Below, piece after piece: positions 31,593 to 42,158 of a stretch of DNA of 64,000 bases. The notes under the pieces were generated by a model, which did not search any database, was not told where the DNA came from, and saw only the letters and a list, made by a program, of their open reading frames with translations. The stretch's first letter is position 1. Every line of letters begins with the position of its first letter. Source of the DNA: Amorphophallus konjac (Eukaryota; Streptophyta; Magnoliopsida; Alismatales; Araceae); assembly GCA_022559845.1 (NCBI GenBank), contig CM040126.1, positions 142,050,064 through 142,114,063 of the forward strand, in the 5' to 3' direction. The translations under genes and the position numbers were made by a program.

Positions 31593-33179
31593 TGTTAGGA
31601 TCTAGTCGGGATCACGAAGAACGCAACAGGAACTAGAAATTAAAATTTTAACCCGACCAAGTTGATTGCTCCAGTGTGATTCCCAATGATAAACAAGAAC
31701 TACAGGATTTTATTTTACCTCTGTGATGCTCAGATCGCAGCAAATCAGAAACAATCCCTCGCGGCGGTAATTAGTCGCGCAAGTGAACGGCCTCTAGCGG
31801 TATCCACACGGGCACGAACGGTGGAATCTCCTCGTCGTAACGCCCCCACCAACGATCTCCTTCGTGGCATCTCCATGATCTCTACACTACAGATGAGAGG
31901 AAGAAGAGAGAGGAGAGAGAGGGGGGCACCCCTCCCTAGGAGGAGAGAGAAGGAGCGGCCCGGGAAACCCTAGATGCTTGGCCCAAGGTTTTTTCACTCG
32001 TAATTATTTATAGACTTCTCGGTTTTTCACAAAAACCCTAATAAGTCTAATATTGCTAATATACTTCCACCATCTATAACCCTTATGTGTGTGACCCTCT
32101 AGGCCCAGTGTCAGTCTGATTTTAGGCCCAATAAGCTTAAGAACTCCTTCTTAGCCTTTTCACATTATTAATTAACATGGAATTAATTATTTAATCATCT
32201 CATGACTTAAATAATTAATTAATCATCTTATGATAAATAATCATCTCATGATTATTCCTCTGATGGGCTTTCAGGCCACGATAAGCACCAAGCAACACTC
32301 CGTGACCCCAGAAGACAAAGGGGTTTTATAAAACCACTCTAGGACCTTTCGGTCAACAGTTACCACACAGCTATAGTCCTCCATTCATACCCAATGCCCC
32401 TGGTCATAATTAAGTGTATGGTCATACTGTCAAACCCTTCTTATCTATGATCTGATGAACGTACTCAAAGTCCAAATGGAAAACTCATTTTCCATTGAAC
32501 TATCTACCTTGGCCAAAAATTTAACCGAGTACTATTCATAAGGCATTCTCTCTCATGCTATATCTGAGAGTCAATGATCCACTATTGTCACTCAATTTCC
32601 TTCGCAAGTATTCCGCTGTATCCGAATACGCAAGCATCTTGGACTTATGGATAAAGTCCCTTTGCCAGGAATCAAAATACAGAAGTCCTCATGCAAGGTA
32701 TCGTTGGTGACTCATGTCAAAGGACCAACTGTGTAACTGCAACTGAAGAATCTCTTGGTTGACAGTTAGATATAATTACCATCTAGAGATTCCTGATCGG
32801 ATCAGTTCAATGAACACTATTCTTGTAATGGTCACCTGCACATATATCTTAGTGTCTCCACACCAGTGACTGTGAGATCAGTCACCCTCATCATATGAGA
32901 GGATATCATGTGCATTGGTCTATCCGGATTCTTTGATGTCATATCTCAAAGATCCTATGATCAGGAACATTTAGAACACATGCATCTAGAAGGTTGATCT
33001 CACTATCATAATCTCATTATGATTCAACCTTCATAGCCTGCGTTCAATAACTTCATTACATCAAGTGGTAATACGTATAAGACATAATGAAGAAATTGCC
33101 ATTAACACGAATGAGAATATATAAGAAATGATGCCATCACTTCAAAAGTGATTGGCTTGCAGGGCATACACTTCTTTCA
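31593..33179 (-). repeat. Element G 3' LTR (1587 bp)
   Basis: Pairs with 49799-51383. A minus-strand TATAAATA at 32005-32012 (equivalent 50211-50218) is the likely promoter. No genes; the 95-codon plus-strand ORF at 31686 is chance. Confidence 0.93.
32005..32012 (-). promoter_or_regulatory. TATA box in element G 3' LTR
   Basis: TATAAATA on the minus strand, kept at the same position of the other LTR (50211-50218). Confidence 0.55.
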
Positions 33180-33192
33180 TTCTCCCACTTGC
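33180..33192 (-). other. Element G polypurine tract
   Basis: GCAAGTGGGAGAA on the minus strand directly before the 3' LTR; this form is common in copia elements. Confidence 0.85.
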
Positions 33193-34457
33193 ACTAAAGC
33201 CAATCACCTCCCGCTTGAACTACATCAGCCTTAGGTGATACTCAGCTGCATCTTGAGTCAACGGCTTAGTTAGTGGATCTGTAATGTTATTAGCGGAAGA
33301 AACTCTTTCTAGGTGACATCTCCCTTTAATTTATAATATCTCTAATCAGGTGGAACCATTGCAGAAAGCACAACGACTTCTGATGAGACCACGGTTCCTA
33401 AGTAAGAGATATAACCCTCTCGTTATCTGATAACAAGGGTTCCTAATTATTAGACTAGGGACAACTCCCTACATGAAGATGAACCATTTCATCTACATAA
33501 TGTCAAATCATTTTTTGTTGTCTATTTGGAACTCTTCCAACTACCCGTCGAATCACCTTCAGCACTCACCAGGAACATATCCTTAATTCTTTCTCAAGAA
33601 TGAAAGAATATATATTCACAACACTCTAATGTTGCTCACCCGGATCTATCTGATACATGCTCATAACACTTAGAGCATTCGATATACCAGATCTAGTACA
33701 TAGTATATTACACATGATAAACCTTTATGCCTAAAGCATAATGAGTATTATTCATGTGTTACCTCTACATAGAAGAGTTAGAAAACATCTTCTCAGAGAG
33801 GTAAAATTCACAACTCAGCAACATGAGACTTGTCTAGGTATCATTCCTTGTCAAACCCTTTGACAATACCACCTATGTGCGATAATAGAGTTAAGTTAAG
33901 CATCCTTCCTTGATCTATCTACATAGACCCAAGTTTCCTGTGTAAATGATGCTTCTCCCAAGTATTTCATGGAGAAGTACTTAGACAACGCAACTTAACC
34001 TAAGATAACTTAACTACATCATTCCTAATGAGTAGTATGTCATCTACACACAGAATCAAAATTATGACTGCACTCCCACTTATCCTCTTGTACACACAAG
34101 ACTCTCATTCATTCCTAATGAAGCCATAAGATTTGATCACCTTATCAAACCTTATGATTTATCTGCGGGAAGCTTTTCTTTTGTCCATGAATGAACATTT
34201 GAACCTAGCATACCATATTTGGGTATTCAATGGAGGTGAAATCTCTCTGGCTGTAACATATACACTTCCACATTGAGATCACATATGAGGAACACCATTT
34301 CATATCCATCTTCCATATCATATAACCATGGTATACATCAATGCAAGTAATAGTCAACACCTTGGCTTTAACGATACTTCTTTCACCACCAAGCTTACCA
34401 TGTAGGTACCAACCTATTCATCTTCTCCAATTTTCTTCTCAAAAATCCACTTGCATC
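33193..34457 (-). pseudogene. Element G copia RT (main part) and RNase H, degenerate
   Basis: Read on the minus strand from 34457: CKWIFEKKIGEDE at the H junction, then SYGFIRNE(stop)ESCVYKRI and the catalytic block LILCVDDILLIRN (near 34040, CVDD in place of the usual YVDD), later a SNALSVMSMYQIDPGEQH stretch and TGSWKSSK of RNase H. Many stops and shifts. The whole stretch is about 1.27 kb, shorter than a full RT-RNase H, so parts are deleted. The upstream end of RT is at 45265 beyond element H. Not functional. Confidence 0.85.
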
Positions 34458-34462
34458 CGATG

Positions 34463-37400
34463 TGTAGCAACCCTGGTAAATTAAAGGGATAAAATCTTAA
34501 ATAGATTAAAAGATTCAAACCAATAATAAAGGCCCAACTCATATACACACTTAGAACATATAACAAATAGGTCATAAGAGAATAACGCCTCCGATCAAGG
34601 CGCTATTGAATTAAAGACGTGCAAGCAGGCGCTAATTAAAGAATTGACGCCCTCATGACAGGCATGATATAAATAATTGAAGACTGTGTATAAAGGCATC
34701 ATTTATTGAAATAACGCCCAAACCTTATGCGTCATTTACAAACCTACCCGTTGGTGTTTGGTTCGAACAAGGATGTTATCTGGGTAAGTTGGATTAGAGA
34801 AAGGATCAATACGTGGAATAGCTAAAGTCTATTCGGATCCTAAGAAGGAAGTTCTAATCCAAATCAAACTCCTAGTACCTATTAGGATTCCTTCTCCTAT
34901 AAATACGCACCCTTTCGTTGAACTCCCTTTTGACAATAGTGATCAAAGAAGTCCTAATGTGGAAGTTCATCTTCCTCTTGCTGAAGAACGCAGGAGTTCT
35001 TCGTCATCTTCTTCTTCTTCCTTGCTACATGAAGGATTGAAGGGAAGGGGAAGGCCGTTCTCTCTCTGCTACTTAAATCCTTTGAACCAAAGGAGCTGCT
35101 GCGTGCTGCTCTTCAGATCATCCTTCAGGCTTCATCCCGCAGCATCCTCTCTTCTGCCATCTGCTGTTATTGCGCGTGATAGGAGTTGCTGCTCTTGTTG
35201 GTTTCATCCAAGCTTCTTCATCTTCTTCTACCTACTGCTGCTGTCTCTATTTGTATTCAGAACAGAGTATCGTGCGTGGTTCTTTTCTTCACGTACTTCA
35301 TCGATCATCAACCCAAATCACCCAATCAAGGTAGGTTTTCTCAAGACTTAGCAAAATCGTGTAGTTACTAAGTGAATACATGCATATAGCCCTATAGGGT
35401 TACAGATTTTGTTTTCAGAATGAAATTTTCCTGGTTTACTACAAGAATGAAAATAACGACCCAAGCTAGGGAGTTATTTAAATTCAACGACCGTGCAAAC
35501 AGTCATCTTTTACCTAGATAGTTAACAATTTAACAATGTTTAAAATTTAATAACTGTGAACCCTAACATGAAAACTGATGCATGATCATACTAGTGTTAT
35601 TTTTCTCTACCTGTACATGTCATTTGTTTCCTGATCAGACATATTTTTTAAAAACCTTGTGTCTGTGATTGTACCTATCCGGTACAAATCAAACAACAAA
35701 GAATAACGACTGCTTCTGGGTCGTTAATTGAATGAACACCCCTATACATGGACGCCAAATTAGTGATAAAATATGAAATTTTGAAATGTTTATAGTTTCC
35801 TGGATGCTGGAATTAACGACGTGCAGCCTACCCTTTAATTTGATATATGACGCCCCTGACTAGGGCGCTATTTAATGAAATAAAGACTTAATGTAAGTCG
35901 TCAACTACTTAATATCTGAAATTTGAAAATATTTACATATGTTAATATCAACAGTACATGGAGAAAACGACTGAGTGAATAGTCATCAATTACTGAAATG
36001 ACGACCCCGACAAGGGCGTCAATTCATAAAATGAAGACTCAAGCTCAGGCATCAATTGACTGATAGTTCTGAATTTCTGATTTTTCGTGTTTTTCAGTAA
36101 CCCTTTGACAATGGGTTATGTGTGTTGGCACTATATTCCATTCCATAAGTATAGTCCCATGTTTCACGTTGTTTTATCGATTACCCCATATTTCTCGGTG
36201 ATAGATGAACTCTCCATGGGACATTCCGTTCCTTTGGACCAGTGACTTTATCATAGAGACCTCCGTAAGACTCCGCTAGCCTTGGATTCTCTCAAGGCAG
36301 CCGAGCTGGTTGTACCCTTAAAACCTATGTCACTATTTGATTGCCATGTCACTCTAAAGAAACATGGTATACTGGCCCTCATGACTTGCTAAGAGGATGT
36401 CATGAGAATACTCTAAATTAATGGAATGGGAAATCATGCCATGAGTGTTCTTATGAGTTAAGTGCCATACTTGTGGACCTCAATTCTATCTAGCTTATCA
36501 TGTACAAGAACGAGCGACCATCTCTATATGAGCGCTTAATCTTATTATCAAGGCACCCAATTAGGAAGCCGATTCCACCTAGTTTTTTCGATAATCGTGA
36601 TTGTACCGTTATTATCGTCTCTACACATCATGTTCAATCCTTGTGATTCCATTTCCACAAGATCTACCTTAAAGTTCCTACAAGCTTATTCCTTTGAAAT
36701 TTTATATTGGCTATAATTATAGTGGATGTTGAAAGTACATGACCAATGCCTGCGCATATAGGACCCGATCTGGTCCTGGGAGGAGCACCCGAAAGTACTA
36801 GTGCCCATGGGAGTTATAATGATCGCGGTGTGGCATTGCACCGAAGTGCATGACTAGCTTGATAGACATTCCACAATCTCGTACTTGACTTGACTCGACT
36901 TGACATGACATGACTTGCGTGACTCGGAAAGGGTATCTATTTATTTACTTGCTTGAAACATAATAGCCAATTTTTGACATGACTTGATCACTTGACATGA
37001 TAAGTATATGTGCTTGATCATCTTGCGATATTGACATGAGTTCTGGAAAGACTTACCAGTTCACTCACTATCTCTTGATATACATTCTCTCTCGTTATAC
37101 GTTCTTTATTATCGTTTTGTGTGAGCATGCATAGCTTATTGCATTTCATGTAACATGTAATCTACTTAAAGCAAGCTAGCTCTTGAGATATAATCCCTAC
37201 TGAGCATTCGTTCACATAGTGTTTTTCCTTATTTTTCAGGTAAGTCCGAGGATGAAACTCAATCTGATGGGGAAAGTCAAGAGTGATGAGATTAGAGCTT
37301 CTCCATCTATCCAAGCGTTATCTAGTCTTGTCTTTTCTATTTTCTTGAAGTCAACCATTGTATTTTCATTTTATTGAGTCTTAGCACTTTCATTAAGTGG

Positions 37401-37555
37401 ATGTAATAGAAGTATTTTATGATGATATAAACGATTGGGTTATCTTTACTTTTGCACGCTCTGTCTTTGTGTCGAATACACTAACGCTCTGATTGACATG
37501 ATTGATATAAACTCATCAAGCATCTCTGAGTTACTTCCGCGCTTAGGGCGTGACA
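34463..37555 (+). repeat. Element H 5' LTR (3093 bp)
   Basis: Holds a TATA box (34898-34905), a 130-codon ORF kept in both LTRs (34959-35351; 42655-43047), a series of AATAACGCCC-type hairpins, a 62-bp motif shared with element I (36258-36319), and a TTTTTCAGGTAAG stretch near 37235. Long transcribed LTR part is usual for this lineage. Confidence 0.95.
34898..34905 (+). promoter_or_regulatory. TATA box of element H LTR
   Basis: TATAAATA after a TTCTCC stretch; the other LTR has TATAAATG at 42594. Transcript start would be near 34930, just before the 130-codon ORF. Confidence 0.6.
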
Positions 37556-37562
37556 GTTTTTG

Positions 37563-37575
37563 TGGTATCAGAGCC
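37563..37575 (+). other. Element H primer-binding site (initiator tRNA-Met)
   Basis: TGGTATCAGAGCC, seven bases after the LTR end. Confidence 0.92.
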
Positions 37576-37728
37576 TAGGATATTCAACTCCTAGGAAACC
37601 CAAGTCCAAGGATAGGTTTAAACCTTTAACTGGTTAGATTGCGTAGAACCATGGGTTAAAGTAACTAAGGTATTCAAACTCTTGGTCAAGTCAAATATTA
37701 ATTAGCTATTTAAAATCCTTGTAGGACA

Positions 37729-39357
37729 ATGGCTGCCGAACGTGCTCAGTGACGTAACATGCAACGCACTCTCCAAGGCATGACGCAGGCACTTCAACAG
37801 GTGGCACAAGGAGGTGCACACCGTGGAGCGGGAAATCTCCACCAAAGCTTCAAGAACATGAACCCTCCTAAGTTCATGGGATCCACTAATCCAGATGATG
37901 CCGAGCACTGGATCCGAGAGACTGAACGTATCTTTAGAGTTATGCAATGCGCAGACCAAGAGAAGGTCTTATTGGCAACATTTCAACTAGACAGGGATGC
38001 CCGATGCTGGTGGGAGTTAGTAGAAGCCACTTTAGAGCAGGACCAAGTTACTTGGGAAGAATTTGTTGAATATTTCAACAATAAATATTTCTCAGACCGA
38101 GTCCAGGAGAAGAAAGCTGCCGACTTCACCGCACTTAAGCAACGATCATTGTCGGTAACTGAGTATGAGGCACAATTCTCTAGGTTGTCCCGGTATGCTA
38201 AACATCTAGTCAGTACCGAGAAGATGAAAGCTAGGAGATTTCTTAATGGGCTCAGCCCCCAATATATCACACAACTGGCGCCGATGGACATACAAGTTTA
38301 TTCGGAGATGGTACGACGAGCCCAGTTATTAGAAGATGCCACGGAACTATCTGATAGGATTCATGGGAAAGATAATAAGGAACAGGTCACTAGTTCTGGT
38401 TCCTTCAAACCCAATGTCAATACGAAGAGGCCAAGTAATGGAGGTACTCCCTCCCAAGAGCAGAAGTTCAAGAAGACCAAACCTTTCTCCATCACCACAA
38501 CACCTTCTAAAGTGGTGTGTAAACATTGTGACAAGGCTGGACATAAGGCCGACGAATGCTGGAGGAAACTTGGAGCTTGTCTCCATTGTGGAAGCCGTGA
38601 TCATCGGATTCCCGATTGTCCTTTGCTCAATGATCAAGCCGGTGATGGGAAACGCCCGGTAACGAAGAATGCACGTCTCCAAGCTATTAAGGAGATAGAA
38701 CAAGACGAAGGTGGACTAGTGGAAGGTACGCTGCAAGTTTGTTCCAAGTCTGCATATGTCTTATTTGATACTGGTGCATCACGCTCATTTATTTCCAAGA
38801 AGTTTGCTGGCCCATTACCTATGGAACCGGAGTGGATAAAATTAGTTATCTCAACTCCTCTTGGAAACGAAGCCGATATGGTTCACCATTATCAAAACTG
38901 CAAAGTCTTGGTAGAAGGGAGGAATTTACCCATCGACCTAATATGCCTAGACATAAAGGACTATGATATCATATTAGGAGCAGATTGGTTATCCAAATAT
39001 CAGGAAACTGTTGATTGCCGCGATAGCAAGGTTACTTTCAAGGAATTTCCGGAACTAGTGTATACTGGTCCGAAGAGTCGGAGCAAGTCGCCTCTTATTT
39101 CAGCTCTTCGAGCTAGCAAGCTAATAAGGAAAGGATGTGTATCTTTCCTTGCTTTTATCACCATTAAGGAAACTAAGGAGACTATGCTAGAAGACATCCC
39201 TGTTGTGCAAGATTTTCCGGACGTGTTTCGGAAAGATTTGCCTGGGCTACCCCCACAAATAGAAGTGGCCTTCACCATCGACTTGGTCCCTGGTGCTAGT
39301 CCAGTTTTTAAAACACCGTACATGATGTCCCCTGCTAAACTCAAGGAGTTAAAATAA
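37729..39357 (+). pseudogene. Element H polyprotein part 1: gag, zinc knuckles, protease, start of RT
   Basis: The probable ATG is 37729; the seventh codon after it is a stop (TGA 37750, one change from CGA), so the open part starts at ATG 37759 (532 codons). Gag core: PPKFMGSTNPDDAEHWI, CWWELVEATL, VTWEEFVEYFNNKYF. Two CCHC knuckles near residues 254-287 (CKHCDKAGHKADEC and CLHCGSRDHRIPDC). Protease: DTGA at about residue 337 and DIILGADWL at about 404. The frame ends at TAA 39355 within the RT entry (PAKLKELK). Downstream pieces keep the same frame until about 40055. Gag forms the particle, and the protease would cut the polyprotein. Confidence 0.93.
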
Positions 39358-39360
39358 CAA

Positions 39361-40074
39361 TTGATGGAGCTTCTTAAGAAAGGATTTATTAGGCCGAGTA
39401 CTTCCCCATGGAGAGCACACGTGTTATTTGTAAAGAAGAAGGATGGATCCATGAGGTTATGCATTGACTATCGACAGTTGAATCATCTCACTATCAAGAA
39501 CAAGTATCCACTGCCGAGAATCGATGAGTTATTTGATCAAATATCCGGATCCAAGTATTTCTCGAAGATCGATCTCAGGTCGGGATATCACCAACTAAGG
39601 ATAAAAAATGAGGACATTCATAAGACCGCGTTCAGGAGCAGGTATGGGCACTATGAATTTGTGGTTATGTCTTTTGGACTAACGAATGCCCCTGCAGCCT
39701 TTTTGCAGTTGATGAATAGTATATTCAGGCCTCATCTAGATCAATTCATAGTGGTTTTCATTGATGATATATTGATCTATTCAAAGACCAAGGAAGAGCA
39801 TGAGGAACATTTGAGGATTGCATTATAAATATTGAAGACGAATCAGCTATATGCAAAGCTCAGTAAATGTGAATTCTTGCTAGAAGAAGTATCCTTCCTA
39901 GGACATGTGATTTCAAAGGATGGTTTATCCATAGACCCATCAAAGGTTAAAGTTGTAAGTAATTGGGAAAGACCGACCAGTGTTAGCGAGATTTGTAGTT
40001 TCTTGAGTCTTGCGGGCTATTACCGACGATTCATCAAGGATTTCTCCAAGATCGCGTACCACTCACTAGGCTAA
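39361..40074 (+). pseudogene. Element H polyprotein part 2: reverse transcriptase
   Basis: Same frame as gag. Motifs in order: [83 protein letters not shown], and the catalytic [16 protein letters not shown] at 39826 (from CAA) splits it; the thumb part follows with FLGHVISKDGL and AGYYRRFIKDFSKIA. At about 40055 one base is lost, so the frame runs into TAA at 40072. Makes cDNA from the element RNA in an intact relative. Confidence 0.93.
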
Positions 40075-41246
40075 CTTGCAAGGAGATCCGTTATGAATGG
40101 AGCAAGGAATGTGAATGAAGCTTCCAAGATCTCAAGGATCACCTAACTACTGCCCCGGTTTTAGCTTTACCGATTGAAGGTAAGAGATTCGAGGTATACA
40201 CCGATGCATCTGGCATTGGCCTCGGATGTGTTTTAATGCAACAAGGGAAAGTTATAGCTTACTCATCTCGACAGCTAAAGAAGCATGAAGAGAACTACCC
40301 AGTACATGATCTAGAATTGGCTGCGGTAGTGTTTACATTGATGATCTGGAGACATTACTTTTACGAAGTACAGTTCAATGTATACTCCGATCACAAGAGT
40401 CTCAAGTATCTTTTCTCTCAGAAGGAATTGAGTATGAGGCAAAGACGCTGGCTAGAATATCTCAAGGACTTCGAATTCACTATACAATATCATCCTAGAA
40501 AGGGTAATCATGTAGTTGATGCCCTCAGTCGAAAGCCAAGAGTAATAGTAGCCAATTGTATGATTCAGGAGTGGAAGATGCTAGAACAATTCACTAAGCT
40601 TGACATAAGTATGGACAAGGAAAGCTGGTGTGTTACACTATCACATATGAGTATACAACCAGATTTACTCTCTGAAATACAAGAACTTCAAGAGAATGAC
40701 CCTGTATTAGTAGAAATCAAGGGTAAAATAGAAGACCAACCTAATTTCAGGATAGCCTCAGATGGAAGGTTGTTATTCAGAGATAGAACTTGCATACTGG
40801 ATTGTCCAGAGCTAAAGAAGAAGATCTTAGATGAAGCTCACAGATCAAGGTACACGATTCATCTAGGATCTACCAAAATGTACCAAGATTTGAAAAGGAC
40901 CTTCTGGTGGCCCAACATGAAAAGAGAAATAGCAGACTTCGTGTCTCGCTGTCTCACTTTCCAACAAGTCAAGGCGGAACACCAAAAGCCTGTCGGTAAG
41001 CTACATCTTCTTGATATTCCTAAATGGAAGTGGGAGGATATCGATATGGACTTCATTATAGGTCTGTCTAAATCTAAGGGAGGACATGATGGAATATGGG
41101 TTATCATAGACCGTTTGACCAAGTCAGCTCACTTCTTGCCTATCAGGAGCCGATGGTCAGTTGATGTTCTTACTGCTTTGTACATCAACGAGATAGTCAG
41201 ACTACATGGCATTCCTGTTTCAATCGTGTCTGACCGAGACCCATGA
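40075..41246 (+). pseudogene. Element H polyprotein part 3: RNase H and integrase core
   Basis: Continues in the shifted frame; a TGA at 40116 follows early. RNase [48 protein letters not shown] and [17 protein letters not shown]. Integrase zinc-binding part: [12 protein letters not shown] then [15 protein letters not shown], where the second cysteine of the usual CLTC is Phe, so metal binding should be lost. Integrase core: WEDIDMDFI (first Asp), [18 protein letters not shown] (second Asp), then TGA at 41244 (from CGA). Confidence 0.93.
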
Positions 41247-42083
41247 TTTACTTCTCATTTTTGGAAGGGTCTACAACATTCGTTAGGGACAAGACTCAAC
41301 TTTAGTACTGCTTTTCATCCTCAGACAGATGGTCAGACTGAGAGAACAAATCAGGTAGTAGAAGATATGCTCAGAGCTTGCATCATTGATTTTGGTGGAA
41401 GCTGGCATGATCACTTGCCATTGGTCGAGTTTGCATACAACAATAGTTACCAGGCAAGCGCACAGATGGCACATTTCAAAGCTTTATACGGAAGGAGTTG
41501 CCGATCACCCTTGTGCTGGGACGAAGTTGGCGAAAAATAACTATTAGGCCCAGACATGGTAAGGGATACCACCGGAAAGATTCAGTTGATTAGAGAAAGA
41601 CTTCAAATTGCTCAGTCTAGACAGAAGGCTTATGCTGGTACAAGAAGAAGAGATCTCAAATTTCAAGTCGGAGATCACATATTTCTCAAGATATCACCTG
41701 GACGAGGAATTAAGAGGTTTGGTGTTAAGGGCAAGCTTACACCAAGGTTTATCAGACCTTTTGAAGTATTAGAAAGAGTAGGCGAGGTTGCTTATCGCAT
41801 CGCTTTGCCCCCTCAATTGTCCGACGTCCACAATGTATTCCATATATCCATGCTGAAGAAGTATGTGCACGATCCGTCACATATCATCAATCATGGTGAC
41901 CTGGTGATTCAAAAGGATCTCACATATGAACAAAAGCCCATGAAGATCCTCGATCGTGAGGTGCGTACACTAAGGAACAAAATGATTCTCATGCTAAAGG
42001 TGCAATGGAGTAAATGCTCAGAGCACGAAGCCACATGGGAGATCGAGGAGTCCATGAGGAAGCGATTCCCTGACTTATTCTAA
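41247..42083 (+). pseudogene. Element H polyprotein part 4: integrase C-terminus and chromodomain
   Basis: Same frame as part 3. FTSHFWKGLQHSLG and FHPQTDGQTERTNQVVEDML (the catalytic Glu), VEFAYNNSYQAS, TAA at 41538 (from CAA), then FQVGDHIFLKISP and PRFIRPFEVLERVG of the integrase tail, HNVFHISMLKKYV, and a chromodomain near the end (ILDREVRTLRNK, VQWSKCSEHEATWEIEESM). The polyprotein ends at TAA 42081. The chromodomain is known to steer chromovirus insertion toward certain chromatin marks. Confidence 0.93.
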
Positions 42084-42146
42084 ATGGTATGTACTCTACA
42101 CTCTCCCCGTTTATGTGCGATTGAATTTGGGGACCAAATTCTTTTA

Positions 42147-42158
42147 AGTGGGGGAGGG
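42147..42158 (+). other. Element H polypurine tract
   Basis: AGTGGGGGAGGG immediately before the 3' LTR; it follows a TTTGGGGACCAAATTCTTTTA stretch resembling the pre-tract sequence of Tekay elements. Confidence 0.88.
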
